The notes beneath the pieces are model-generated. The model saw only the letters and a list, made by a program, of their open reading frames with translations. It did no database searches and was not told where the DNA came from. 64,000 bases of DNA. Origin: Pyricularia pennisetigena (Eukaryota; Ascomycota; Sordariomycetes; Magnaporthales; Pyriculariaceae). Position 1 is the first letter of the stretch. Each line of letters begins with the position of its first letter. The stretch is taken from assembly GCF_004337985.1 (NCBI RefSeq), contig NC_043740.1, positions 3,781,030-3,845,029 of the forward strand, read 5' to 3'. The position numbers and the translations under genes were made by a program. Shown here piece by piece: positions 1 through 11,885 of the stretch.

Positions 1-61
1 TCCCATCCGGGCAACCCTGGTATCTCATGGCTAAATCAAACCCAAGACTATCTCGTCGCCC

Positions 62-1296
62 TTAGTGACGCCGATCAACATCCCAGGTAAAAGTAGACCG
101 ATGAGTGTGCGTCGAAACGACCTTGTAGCCAGCCTCGGTCATGTCGAGCTCCCTGGACCGGTCGAGTAGCGAATTTAGCTGGAGCATAGCCTCGTCCAGC
201 TCATCCGCCGGCTCCTCCGGCTTCCACGCCAGAAACTTATCCAGCACCCGAATCCATGCCATGTACGCCGCCCCCAGCGTCGCCTGCCGGCTCATCTCGT
301 AGGGCGGGATTTCTTTGGCGGCCTCGACGTCCTCCGACGTCACCAGCATCGCACCGCGCTTCTCCAGCAGAATCCGGAGCATCCCGCGCAGGTGGCCGGT
401 CAGCTGGTCGCAGTCGCCGAGGTGCCAGGAACAGGCGGCGAGGACCGTGCCGACGAGTAGCGGAAGCTCAGGGGGGCGCGAGGACGCAGACGACGCCGAG
501 CCATCTCCAGGCCTGCCAAGCTCCCGGATCGCCATGTTGCAGCCCAGGAGGATCTTCCTGAGAACCTCAGGGGTTATGGGCGAGGTCCCGTTCCAGTGGT
601 CATGATTGAAGGCCACCGAAGAGGCGATGCCGACGTGGCGGATGGCGGGCTCCGTGTATATGCTGCGGATCAGCGTCTTCTCGAACGCGGGCACGTTGTT
701 GGCCAGGTGCACCATCTGCATGTTGAACTTGAAGTGCGCAAGTCCCGAGCTCTCGGCGCTGCTGAGCTGGGACAAGAAGCTGGGCGGCGGCCGGACAAGG
801 TCGTCCAAGAAACCAGGCCCGAGCGGCAGCTTCCCGGATGGAGTGCGGTGATTAAACTGGGCCGCTGCGATAATACGCCCGTCACTCGCTGACTGGCTCG
901 GAGCCTGTCGGCCCACGTTTGCCGGAGCGCTAACATCATCCAGGTAGTCGCATTTCCACCCAGACACGGAGCATTGGTGACATCCGGGCCGCGTCTCGTC
1001 ACATTTGCGATGCCTTTTTCTGTAACACGACAAAGACAGCAAAAAGAAAGGAGAGATAACACAGGTCAGCCCGGCTTTTATTTTTCTTTCTCTTCTTTTA
1101 CAGCCAATCATCTACTGTTCGCTATGACCTTCGATGGCCCCAGCGTGACTTACTTGCAAGTGCGACATCCTGTTCGAGACTTTAACGCGCCTTGCGCTCT
1201 TGGGCGCCGCCTTTTTGGCTCCTCAGCCTGGTTTGACGCGGTGGCTGATGCGGGAGCTGACCCCGCTGTTGCAGGTGTTGGTACCTGACTGGCCAT
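62..1296 (-). CDS. Zn(2)-Cys(6) fungal transcription factor
   Basis: Predicted nuclear DNA-binding regulator of 366 aa in two exons: 1296-1154 and 1019-62, intron 1020-1153 with GTAAGT donor and TTACAG acceptor. Splicing creates the complete binuclear zinc cluster: Cys44, 47, 54, 61, 64 and 71, spacing C-X2-C-X6-C-X6-C-X2-C-X6-C, preceded by a basic stretch PKRRRPRAQ. The start is the ATG at 1296, the only in-frame ATG upstream in exon 1; it gives an Ala/Thr/Ser-rich N-terminus. Without the upstream exon the first two metal ligands are lost. The remaining about 290 aa resemble the short C-terminal 'fungal-specific transcription factor' region (Fungal_trans_2 type), with helical stretches around LVGTVLAACSWHLGDCDQL. 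The target genes cannot be told from sequence. Family call is firm; specific role unknown. Confidence 0.88.
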
Positions 1297-2144
1297 TTTT
1301 CTTTTTCTTTTCTACTTTTTTTTTCTTCTCCCCTCGTCTACTTCAGCTTGAACCAGGCTTGTATTGAGTACCTTCTAATAGGTACTTACCTAGCTAGCTT
1401 CAACCGTGCCTGTACTAACAAGGCAGCTTTTTTTTTTTTTTTTATCCCACCCTAGGTCTAGTTGGGATTGTAAGGGCGCAGGTTGTGAACAATAGTTAGC
1501 GGTGAATGACCGGAAAAGGCTTTTGCTCCTCGTTGAATGGGGACACGAAGGGAGGGGAATTCGACAAGAATAAAAAGGGGACAAAGAGAACAAGCCCGTC
1601 GCCCAGTCGGCGGTAAATCTGGCCGCTTCGGTGTGGGAACAACGGGAATGGGGTATCAACGAGGCTAGTCTCCATGCTTCGTAACCTGGGCATCTCCACT
1701 TCAGCCCGTTAGCTTACCGTCCCCTGATCGTGATTCTTTGTAATACAACCGTTCGTTAATTGGCGAGGTGTCCCTGGCCGGCTCATCATGCGAGACATAC
1801 CTCGTCAACATGTCTTTACACCAATCATCAATTGTTGCTACAAAGATACAAAACGTCTCTTAATGCTCCAATTGGCCCAGCTGAGGAATGATGCTGGCCG
1901 ACGTTTTCTCTTATTCGTTCTGCCCACCTCAGCTTTCTCAATAGCTAACACAAACGTTGGTGAATGGCAAAGCGAGGGAGAAGCCGCACCGCGGGGTCTC
2001 GAATCCTGGTTTGCCGCTTCAAGGGGCTAGGTGAAGCGCCGCAAGCGCCGGCCCCCTCAACCTGATGCCCAGCTGTGATCCGAGGCGTGATTATATATGA
2101 TCATTCCCAGGAGCCTGATCCCCACCCTCTTGTGCAGATCACAC
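1297..2144. other. Intergenic, no gene seen
   Basis: Upstream region of the Zn2Cys6 gene and downstream region of the CBS-domain gene, both on the minus strand. It holds a T/C-rich stretch at 1300-1335 and a T run near 1430-1443. Short ORFs here have no family signature. Confidence 0.6.
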
Positions 2145-2836
2145 CTACTCTGGCCTCCTCTTGACAAACTCCTCCAAATCCCCGGCAGTAGCCACTCCCA
2201 GCACGAACCTCCTCCGGTCGTCTGTGACAACGGCAAAGTCCTGCTTCTGACCGCCGTGGTGCGCGCCCTCGAAGAAGGCCTCGAGCTCCTCGAGCGGTGT
2301 GTCTGGCGTGATGGCCGTGTACTTCCTCCCCTTGCGCTGGAAGGACGTCATGGCAGTCCGGATCTCGTCCTCAGGCTTGGCGCGGCCCGATTCGATCAGC
2401 TGCTGTAGGTGCGGTATGGAGATGTAGCCGAGTAGCGCGCGTGTGTTGCTGTCGACGATGGTCAGGTGCGTGTACTCGCGCTCAAAAGCTTCCTGCAGCG
2501 CGAGCCCGATCGGGTCCGAGGGGTTCAGGGAAAGGGCGGCTGGCGGGTCCAGGTCAGAGACTACGGCCTGCGTGTTACGAGTGTGATTGTTTTTTGTTTT
2601 GTTTTTTTAGCTTGAGATCCGTCTGATGGCGGCATGGTACAATGCAAAAATGACGGCTCAATATCCACAGAGGAGTGTCTAGGGCTAAAGATCAAGAAAA
2701 AACAAAGGAGGAAAAATCGAGATGAGGAGGACTGGATAGGTTTCTCAGCATCACATACCCCTCTATATCGCGACGCCCATTTTGACTTGAAAGGTTGCGG
2801 CGCGTTGGCCTCTGAGCTGCCACTAGGCTGTGACAT
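2145..2836 (-). CDS. Small two-CBS-domain protein
   Basis: Protein of 166 aa in two exons: 2836-2759 and 2567-2145, intron 2568-2758 with GTATGT donor and CACGCAG acceptor. The junction reads SRYRG/AVVSDLDPP in phase 0. After a short N-terminal tail, two CBS (Bateman) repeats fill the protein: roughly residues 27-95, with EYTHLTIVDSNTRALLGYIS, and 96-166, with DFAVVTDDRRRFVLGVATAGDLEEF. CBS pairs bind adenosine ligands and usually regulate a partner enzyme or channel; here no catalytic domain is attached, so the protein is probably a stand-alone sensor or regulatory subunit. An in-frame ATG four codons upstream, at 2848, is an alternative start. Close homologues of this size exist in other Pezizomycotina (recalled, not searched). 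The partner is unknown. Confidence 0.82.
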
Positions 2837-3791
2837 CACAGCTGTCATTAACGGATCTTGTGATTGTTGGCCGATTACACTGGAAAGCTGTTTCTTTGCC
2901 GTATGCGCGCGGCTGTTTGTGTGATTATAGCGTGAAAACTTCCGATGAAACGCTGATGGGAAGCTTCTCGCAGCTAACATCGTCACACTACGTAGAGTGG
3001 GTACGGTAGGTATGTGGGGTCAACACCCTCTGGTTCATGAGTCTGCTCGCCAAAGTCAATCGATGCGGGGCAGCTTATTAACCACACCGTTCTGCAAGGC
3101 TTTCTGCGTGGTATACTTGTAAAAAGTGATATATATGAAAAATATCCTTCACCTCGCCTCATTCAGTATATGTCACCAAACAGTCGTTCCTCCCGTCTAG
3201 GTATGGTTGTAATAACTCAGTACCAGGTATCCGTCTCACATACCCTATCTACCTGTCTTGTGTGTCGACAAGCCGACCTAGGTACCCATCCGCCTAGGTA
3301 TCTTAGTGCTTACTTAGCTCGTGACTCCTGGACGAAAGCCGATTATAAGTGGACGTCTCTATCTCCCAAACCCCGATTAAGTCCGGTCCGGCCGGATTCC
3401 TATTTTGTATTTTCGTATGGTCGCGGCAGCAACTCCCGTTTTTTTTTTTTTTTTTTTTTTTCTTTGATTGATGACTGTTCCGATTCATCGTACACAAATG
3501 TAGAGGTCTTGATCTCTTTGTAATCTTACCCACCTCACTTGGATACACATTCATAGCTACTGTGTCGCCCATCCAACATCGTCGAAAAACATTAGCTGAG
3601 TCAGTATTATAATTCATATCCTTGAGCAGTCCGACAGGGCCAGTTGTGTACAGACAACCCCGGCTTCGACGGATGCAAACAACTAGAAATTTTGTGGAAG
3701 AATCACTGCAACCAATTCATGGCTTTCAGGCTTTTGATATCAAACTAACGATTTATTTGACTTGCCATCAGATCCAAAAAAGATACTGATT
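2837..3791. other. Divergent intergenic region
   Basis: Shared upstream DNA of the CBS-domain gene (-) and the phosphate-carrier gene (+). It contains CCTAGGTA repeats around 3276-3300 and a long T run at about 3440-3460. No coding signal is visible on either strand. Confidence 0.55.
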
Positions 3792-4897
3792 ATGGCCACT
3801 GGTACCAGTACTCGAGGCCCCTTTCCGGGACCCGATGGCAAGATTGAGCTGTACTCCGGACAGTACTATGCCGCATGTGCCATTGGTGGTCTACTAGCTT
3901 GCGTAAGTTTGTCATTTCATTGATGGCCAAAGAAGTAGGATGATACTCATTGCCTTTTCGTTATAGGGCTTGACTCATGCCGCCGTCACGCCGCTCGACC
4001 TGGTCAAATGTCGCCGTCAGGTCGATGCCAAGCTCTACAAGAGCAACTTGCAGGGGTGGAGTGTCATCTACCGTGGTGAAGGTGTCCGTGGAATCTTCAC
4101 AGGATGGAGTCCCACGCTTTTTGGCTACTCGGCTCAGGGTGCATTCAAGTACGGCTTCTATGAGTTCTTCAAGAAAAAGTACTCGGACGTGGTCGGCCCA
4201 GAATATGCTCACCAGTACAAGACGGGTGTGTACCTAGCTGCGTCGGCGTCGGCTGAACTCATAGCCGATGCTGCATTGTGCCCCTTTGAAGCCGTCAAGG
4301 TTCGTATGCAGACAACAATTCCGGCGCAGTACAAGGGCACTTTTGATGGCATCAGCCAGATAATAGCCAAGGAGGGCGCGTCTGGGTTGTACAAGGGTAT
4401 CTATCCCCTATGGGGACGACAGATCCCCTACACCATGATGAAGTTTGCCTCATTCGAGACAATCGTCGAGATGATATACAACAGGCTTCCCCGTGCGAAG
4501 GACGACTACAGCAAGCTCGCACAGACCGGCGTGTCTTTTACCGGCGGCTACCTCGCCGGTATCCTCTGCGCGGTTGTGTCGCACCCGGCAGACGTCATGG
4601 TCAGCAAGTTGAATGTCTACCGTGAGCCAGGCGAGGCAGTCGGGGCAGTGCTGTCGAGGGTTTATGGGGATATCGGATTCCGTGGACTCTGGAACGGACT
4701 TCCAGTCAGGATCGTGATGGTGGGTACGCTGACTGGCTTGCAGTGGATGATATATGTATGTCATGATCCTTCGCCTCTTGTTTTGTGCCTCTGCATCCTG
4801 TCCTTCATCTGCTGACGTGACTGCCGCACAGGACTACTTCAAAATCTTCATGGGCTTGCCCACCACTGGTGGCCCGGCAAAGCCGAAGAAGGAGTAA
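3792..4897 (+). CDS. Mitochondrial phosphate carrier
   Basis: SLC25-family inner-membrane carrier, MIR1/PiC type, importing inorganic phosphate into the matrix for ATP synthesis. 321 aa in three exons: 3792-3902, 3967-4755 and 4832-4897, introns of 64 and 76 bp, all phase 0. The three tandem carrier repeats show the signature at each odd helix: PLDLVKCRRQ, PFEAVKVRMQ and HPADVMVSK. The third lacks the usual basic residue at the end of PX[DE]XX[KR], as in known phosphate carriers. Exon 1 supplies the N-terminus and the start of helix 1 (YYAACAIGGLLAC); exon 3 adds a short tail ending PAKPKKE. The start ATG at 3792 is the first in the exon and no long presequence is present, as is usual for carriers. 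Works with the ATP synthase, whose gamma subunit is also encoded in this window (37.5-38.9 kb), though not adjacent. Confidence 0.95.
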
Positions 4898-7236
4898 ACC
4901 GAAACAAAGTGTACACGCGTGTATACGGCTGAAAGCCAGCTGATTTTACTTCCGCCAGCGATGAACTGGGGATTTTCTTTGTTTCTATTTTTGATTTGCT
5001 GACAGGTCCGCGGAAACATTGACTGCTTGTTAATGTCCATTGGTATGACATTTTGCAAGCAAATTGGACTGAGTGGGCATGTTAGCAATCCTATTGTTGC
5101 TAGAAAGCGAATGTCAGTCAGGTGCCAGACGTACGTCGTACGTCATCTCAGGCAATCCCGGTGAAAGCCAAGATTCTCATCATTGGAGCCACAAGGAACT
5201 AAAGAAGCGACCCAATAAAACGAGATAACTCCAGTCGTTCCTCGGAGAGGTTTATTGCATGTTGATCGAATTGCGTACGGTAGTCTCGGGAGGTGGGAGG
5301 AGTGTTGGTGTTTGTCATTTTCTTCAGCGGCAAGGTGTGGTCACACCATGGAGTTGCGCGAAAGGGGATTGGTTTCCCCGCTCTAAGAACAACAAGAATG
5401 ATGAATGAATGATAAACCTTCCCCACAGATCCCGAGGTCCAGGGCGGGGTCTCGTGCTCTTGGCACTCAATAAGTAAGTAAATATGGTGACATTTTAAGT
5501 GGACTCCTCTCCCATAGCACCGGGACGACCACTAACTCTTCTTGGATGTTTGTGCTGTTATGATTATGAACAGTATGTTCTTTCTCTTTATTGTGAAGAA
5601 CTTGCCCTTGTTGATCGATTAGCGGTCTAAAATGTTCAAGGAATATCTGTATATATCTGTATTGGAATCCCACTCGTATTCAACTACCAAACTCACATTG
5701 AAACCCTCAGCATGACATGTAGATATCAGTGTGGAAGCAATAATTGGTTAGGGATCTTTACAGCTCGCAGCTGGGGTTATTCTGGATCTGCAGTACGGTA
5801 AGGAATCTTGGGCGGGTTGCAATCCAAAATCAGTTTTACACCAAAGCCCTCTCTTTCATACAGACGTACCCTACCGGGTCAACACCGTTTTCCCGACCCG
5901 GAATCCGAAGAACGCTTTGTGTTCGATCGTTTCGTCGCATTCTTCAAACATTCCGTCGGGATTCCGAATGCATAATATGCACTCTCACCGTCTTATAACC
6001 TAATTGATTACTTTAGGCAGCCCATGCAAGGCCTTGCTTTACACCGTAGTTTGAGTTCCATTGTAGCCTTAATAGATATAAGGTTGACTAATAACGCCAT
6101 AATGCGGATAACTAACCAATACGGTTTAGGGGTTCAACTAGTAGTTAAAGTTCTAAAGTTGCATTGCCATGATATCAAGAAATACGCCGTGAAGTCACAT
6201 GCACCATCGAAAAGACTCCAAGGTAATAATAGTTCTGATACCGGGAATCAGTATTTATATGCCTGCCTCCTTCGTACCTTCACCTGCCTGCTTATGTGAA
6301 AGGTATGGGCAGAAGAAGACGCAAGGATGCAATCTCTCGCGTGTGCCTGTCCGCTGGGCTCACTGTCGTTACAGAGAGAGGCTGGCTGATGCTACCCCAC
6401 CCACCCTTTGGCCAGGGTCAAGCGCGACTGCCCCCGGATTTGGTGGTATTTTAGGCGAAGCAGCCCACCATATTGGGGAGATGGATCGAATCATACTGCG
6501 CGCTGCCTCGCGCTAGCCCCCCCGAACTTGGTGGAGGGTGGACCAGCTGGCCGCCAAACTGTCCCCTCCTTCCGGATCAACCATTCACATCCACCTGAAG
6601 CTGCCTCAGGTCGCTAGTGTGTGTGCGCGCCTTCGTCTCTTTAGTTGTCTTTTCTTTTTCTCCGATTATCCACCTATTGTTCGCCTGCTGGATGCGGGAC
6701 AGGGTTTGCGCGGTGCTGTTCATCCTATCTTGTCGCCTTGGTCGCTTCATTAATAGTACAACCATTTCATTGCGTATGTTCATTTTTTTTTCGGACAGTC
6801 GATCGCAATTGGAGCGCATTTGCTTGCTGGGGACAACATCATTCGCCACGCGATCCTTGCTCGTCTGTCTAGTGCTCAATCCCACAACCCAGCAGCTGGA
6901 CCGACGAGTGCTGCACTTGATCGACTCAACTCTCCGGCGAAATTGACGACGTCCGAGATCAGAAGCCAGTTTCCTGTGATTACCATCGCACGAAAACCCA
7001 CGTACATTACTGTATATTCGTGAAAAATATTCTATTCGATCTACGGTTCGGTCCCATGTGGCACAGCCATAGCCAGCCTGGCACCTCGGATCGATACGCA
7101 TCCTTGTACAAGATAGCCCGAGAGTCCCGAACACTGCCAACGCGAATTACCACCCAGTATCCCGTTTACCACATTCACTCAGGCGGAAAACCACAAAACG
7201 AAGCACAGAGCCGAACAGGCTGAGAGATTTATAGAT
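4898..7236. other. Intergenic, 2.3 kb, no gene seen
   Basis: Downstream of the carrier and upstream of the ubiquitin hydrolase gene. The part at 5900-6300 is noticeably AT-rich and could be a decayed element, but no terminal repeats or reading frame were recognised. A 10-bp palindrome with a partial tandem copy lies at 5128-5144. A 187-codon minus-strand frame at 6577-7140 is Arg/Ser-rich and looks like the antisense of a 5' UTR. Confidence 0.5.
5128..5144. repeat. GACGTACGTC palindrome with partial repeat
   Basis: GACGTACGTC at 5128-5137 is a perfect 10-bp palindrome, followed directly by GTACGTC. Possible binding site; function unknown. Confidence 0.4.
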
Positions 7237-9772
7237 ATGGGCTGGAAAGACAAAATATTAAGAGGCACCGGTGCTGTGAGTTCTCTCGACAGTTCCGGGG
7301 GCTGGCCACGGCCCTGCTTTGGGGAGATTATCTAGCAGAAACATACTGACGTGCACCTACTCGTAGGGTACATCGGGCTCTTCGGGCAATGCCTCCGCAA
7401 GCAAGAAGAAGGAGAAGGAGGAACCGCCACCCGAATTGACGCCTCTAGAGAAGTTGCTACAGAACGCCGGGCCGGTCCGAGAAGACGGCAGTGACAAATT
7501 CTTTGGACTTGAGAACGTACGTTGCCTTGCCCAGCCCTTGCTTGACACACATAGCGCAATGCCCTGACACTCGGCTTGATTTCTGTTATAGTTCGGGAAT
7601 ACATGGTAAAGACCCTAATAGTCCGCCCTTGCAATTCCATTCAGGGGCTTCATTATTGACTTAGTAACACCCAGCTACTGCAACTCGATCGTCCAAGCCC
7701 TCTACTATTCCGAAATATTCAGAGAGAGTGTCGTCAACTATCCCCCATTCTCTCCGTCGGATACACCAAATGGCAAGCGTGCGAAAATCAGTGTGCAAAT
7801 AAGGCCACCACCAAAAAAGGAAGTTGAGGAGGAAACACAGGGAAAGAAGAAGACATCAACGAAAGATGTCTTGAAACAGAGGCAAATGATCAATTCGGGA
7901 CAAGGGGTTCCTGGGCAACCACCAATGCGGCCTGAAGATAAGCCCGACTCGCCCGAGTACAAGAAGAAGCAGGCCATGCTCAAAGGCCCTGTCCTCGAGT
8001 TGGCGCAGGAGAATTCGGCTTCGTACGGAATGGACGAGAGCACATTTACGGGGCTGAAGGACTTGTTCCTGGCATTGATTGAAAGCCAGTCGAGGACGGG
8101 AGTGCTTAGCCCACAGCGCTTCCTTGAGATCTTCAAACGGGACAATGAGATGTTTAGGAATTCTATGCATCAAGATGCACATGAGTTTTATGGCTTGGTT
8201 CTTAACGATGTCATATCTACCGTTGAGGCCAATGCGAAGCGGCTTCTAGAGCAAGAGCAAGCGGCTGCCAAGGACGACCTTGCGAAATCCGTCGAAGATG
8301 CGCTGAGACCGACGAATGCACTCGTCAAAGCTCCAGCAGGCTACAGGTCACCCGGGACTGGCTGGGTCCACGATATATTTGAGGGTCTTTTGACATCAGA
8401 GACCAGGTGTCTCACTTGTGAGACGGCATCGCAGAGAGACGAAACATTTCTTGATCTATCCATCGACCTGGACGAACATTCGTCAGTAACGTCTTGTCTT
8501 CGGAAGTTCTCAGCCGAGGAAATGCTATGCGAGAGGAACAAGTTTCACTGCGATCATTGTGGTGGTCTGCAAGAGGCAGAGAAGCGCATGAAGATTAAGA
8601 GACTTCCCAAGGTCCTAGCGCTGCACTTGAAGCGCTTCAAGTACACAGAGGACTACAGTCGGTTGCAGAAGCTTTTCCACAGGGTCGTATATCCCTACCA
8701 CCTGAGGATGTTTAACACGACGCCGGACGCGGAGGATCCTGACCGAGTGTATGAGCTTTATGCGGTCGTGGTGCACATAGGCGGAAACGCCTACCATGGT
8801 CATTACGTGTCAGTCATCAAAACGGCAGACAGAGGATGGCTCCTGTTTGACGACGAGATGGTTGAGCCTGTGGACAAGCACTTTGTGCGCAACTTCTTCG
8901 GTGATCGACCGGGAATGGCGTGCGCATATGTCCTCTTCTACCAGGAGACTACGCTGGAAAAAGCCATGGAAGAGGAGGATTTTGAAGGCATCGAAGAAAT
9001 AAGGTTGGCGACGCAGACGGCGGACCTTGCTTCTGAAAACCCCAGCGGCGCTGAGGGCCTGCCTCCACTGGAGAAGCCCCTTACCACGCCGATACCGCCG
9101 GTTGCAGACCATGAGGCCCTGGCAGCGCTCGATCATGCATTGACGGCACCAAATGGCACAACTCCGGCGGTACCGCAAATACCTGTCATCCCGTCCATTC
9201 CAGCCTTGCCCGTTGAGGCACCCTTCAGCCACCCACTGGTAGCCGCTCCGCCCAAACCTGCAGCCGAAATCAAGCCTCCCTCCAAAGAGGACAAAGCTCG
9301 AGAGAAGCAGCTACAGAAGGAGAAAAAGGCAGCAGAGAAGGAGCAGGTCAAGCGCGAGGAAAAGGACCGCAAAGAAAGGGAGTCCAGGCAACGAGAAGCC
9401 CGCAAGTCCGAGCAGGAAGATTTGCGCAGAGCCATGGAAGCAAGCAAGCAGACGATCGCAGAAGAGGAACAAAAACAGAAGGCAGACCACCCGTTGTCAT
9501 CCAAGGAAGCGCTTGCCTCGCCTGCATTAGGGGGAGGTATCGGCAACTTAATGAAGAGAGGCAGTTTGTCACGTGCCAGTTTGGGTTTCCTCAACAGGGA
9601 AAGGGAAAAGGAGAAGGATAAGTCATCTGGCAACGGCGTGGCGAATGGAACGTCATCGGACCATGCAGCAAACGGGTCAGCAGTGTCACCACATGCTGAG
9701 AGCCCAGCGTCGCTGAAGAAGAAGTTCAGCTTTGGGTTGGGCAGAAAGAAAAGCACGCATGTGCTGTCTTAG
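7237..9772 (+). CDS. creB: CreB/UBP9-13-type ubiquitin carboxyl-terminal hydrolase
   Basis: USP (peptidase C19) deubiquitinase of 766 aa, related to Aspergillus CreB and human USP12/USP46. CreB removes ubiquitin from targets in carbon catabolite repression. Four exons: 7237-7275, 7367-7516, 7592-7605 (14 nt) and 7675-9772. The Cys box GLENFGNTCYCNS is assembled across three exons, and the catalytic Cys68 codon is itself split TG/C. The His box HGHYVSV places catalytic His444, followed by WLLFDDE. CX2C pairs in CLTC and CDHC form the structural zinc site. After about residue 500 come a Pro-rich linker and a highly charged Lys/Glu/Arg coiled coil (about 9290-9480 in DNA), then a Ser-rich tail, as in the CreB family. 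The start ATG at 7237 gives [10 protein letters not shown]. CreB acts with the WD40 protein CreC, which is not in this window. Confidence 0.92.
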
Positions 9773-10537
9773 CCGACGTTGAGTTAGCACAGCACTCGTA
9801 CGTACAATGGCAACAGTCCGAGTTTATGGGTGCTGCCGAGCTTAATTCGCGAATTCCAGTGTTCGTCACAGCACGATTCTGTTACGCATTTTTGGACCAC
9901 AAGGGTCTGAGTGGTCATATTCCGTCCTCTCTTTTTTTGCCTATATTTCCAAGCGATCTGATATGGGACACCAAGTCATAGACCGGCATTGTCTAATGAG
10001 AAACAATGTTAGATTCTCTGCGGCGGCATATATTGTGACAGTCACCAAAAACATTGTCAGGGCGAGTGTCTCTAGGAGGAGTATGTTTGCACTTCTTTTG
10101 TTCTTTTTTTTTTTTTTTTTTCGGACCAAGGCACTGTCGTTGATCACTCCTTCAGTGAACCTGAAGAAAAACTGGAGTCGTCATAAAACTTAATTATTGG
10201 TCACATACTTTCGTTGAATATATTCGGATGCTCTGCATCAGGTCTCCAGATCGACATGTTGTGCAGCTCAAGTAGCCTTTACTCCTTTGTGATCATTTCA
10301 CGTGCCTTGCATCTACTTTCGAGAGGCCGTCCCATTTGCCAAAAATCCCAAGCCCGTTTTATTCCGAACGCCGCGAGAACCGCCAAAACAAACCCAAGTA
10401 CATAATATAGGGACTATGTTTCTGGGATCCCGGATCAAGAGCTAGCCCCCACGCTTGGCCATCTCGCGCCTTTTTCGATATTCAGCTCCCGCCAGTCGAC
10501 GGGTGCGAAATATGAATACGGTCGCTAGCCGCCCACC
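9773..10537. other. Convergent intergenic region
   Basis: 3' flanks of the ubiquitin hydrolase (+) and YOS1 (-). Contains a T run at about 10106-10121. No gene seen. Confidence 0.5.
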
Positions 10538-11163
10538 TCAACCGAGCACTATCTCGTAGATTATTATGAGGGTGTTGATCACGATCAGAGGTACTGTATA
10601 GGAAGAGTTAGCCATGCCAAAATAACAGGGGAGAGGGGAAGGTTCTTTTCTGTCAAGAGGGGAGCATGTGATTCTTGTTGCAAGACGCCTGAGAATAATA
10701 AAAAATAAAAATAAAAAATAAAAATAAACAACGTACTTCTCATAAGCGTCCGGACGCTGGCGATCAGGTTGATGATGCGCGCCTTGACGCTGGCATCGGG
10801 GCTTTGGCCAAAGGCAGGGTCGTATGAAGAGGGCGAGAGGTTGACTATACGAGCGAGGGAGAGGCAGCGGCTTGTTAGTCAAGGCTGAAAATACAAGAAC
10901 CGTATATATTCTCCTTCCCCTGTTTCGCTCCACAGACAGCTCGTTGGCTTGCCACAAAGGCGGGAGACTATAAGAACGTACTGCGCGCAAGGAATCGGTC
11001 TTCGGACAGGATTGCTATGGCGTTGATGAGGAGGACGGAAACTGTAAACCCCGACAAGAGCCGACTTGGTCAGTTCGGCGTGGACTGCAGATGGGGGCTT
11101 TTTGTTGCCCTTGTCGATGTACTCTGGCGACTAACCATAGAAGAAGCTCCCCAGGATCATCAT
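10538..11163 (-). CDS. yos1: Yos1/IER3IP1-like ER-Golgi transport protein
   Basis: Small membrane protein of 83 aa in four exons: 11163-11136 (28 nt), 11041-10982, 10844-10737 and 10593-10538. Yos1 is a subunit of the Yip1-Yif1 complex needed for COPII vesicle transport from ER to Golgi. Family hallmarks are clear after splicing: an N-terminal hydrophobic segment (SVLLINAIAIL) followed by SEDRFLAR, a conserved middle (SVKARIINLIASVRTLMR) and a C-terminal segment (IPLIVINTLIIIYEIVLG). All three introns leave one nucleotide of the split codon in the upstream exon, and every junction restores frame. Two ATGs are adjacent at 11163 and 11160; the first was chosen. Length matches the family. Divergent from ALG12, another ER protein gene. 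Because no exon exceeds 108 nt the gene is easily missed. Confidence 0.92.
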
Positions 11164-11885
11164 CTTGCTCGTTTGTTGGCGCGCCGCGCGCCGGGAAGTA
11201 ACGGGATGATTTTTTTTTTGTTGCTTGGATACAAACGGGCGAAAAACAAATTACCCCCCGTTGGCTTGTCGCAAGTTGGTTTGCGGGGGAAAGGGTCGGA
11301 ATCACTGTGTGCCGCTTCGCATGGAAATCTAGCTGGTCGACAAAGTGAGGCTCTCTAGCTACATCAGATGTCCATGAGAATAAGTGGGTCGGTCCCAAGG
11401 CAAGCTGGCTACACTCGAGCCTGGCAGAGGGCCAACACTACGTTGAGGGGGTTGAATTGTGGATCAAGTTTTATCCGTTTGTCTAACTGGCCGAAAACCT
11501 TGGGACAACAGCAGGCGTCTGTTTACCCAAACCCTTTTGAGGTCTGGTAGATGTCCTATACCTTTCTGACAGGTTAGATGGTGAGTACAGATACCACTGT
11601 AAATTGGAATCAGGTGGTTAAAATAACTGTTCATTCCTTACTTGCTGCATCAGTCCTCGATTCTGTCAGTGCCTAATCGCCTGCTCAAATTTGGGTTCAG
11701 CGAAGGGTTTGTCATTTGGCTGGTTTGTTCTCATGGGAAGACTCCAACAACAACTGAATTACTTGACATGAGATGCAGTAAACAAACACGCGCCCCTTCT
11801 GCAACCAAAATCAATTTATTTTCTGCACGATTGACCCTAGCTGCATTCGTTACCAGTCAAGATTGAGCAGCAAGCCACCGCAGTC
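11164..11885. other. Divergent YOS1-ALG12 intergenic region
   Basis: 722 bp separate the two start codons, so the 5' regions are probably shared or abutting. No coding signal and no clear TATA element were recognised. Confidence 0.5.

Noticed and set aside
5900..6300. AT-rich stretch as a transposon relic
   Set aside because: No terminal repeats, target duplications or transposase-like frame recognised; left as unassigned intergenic DNA.
6577..7140. 187-codon minus-strand ORF upstream of the CreB-like gene
   Set aside because: Arg/Ser-rich without domain; lies in the probable 5' UTR/promoter of the plus-strand gene and has no splice or family support.
9133..9756. 207-codon minus-strand ORF inside the CreB-like gene
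   Set aside because: Shadow frame antisense to the charged coiled coil and Ser-rich tail of the real gene.
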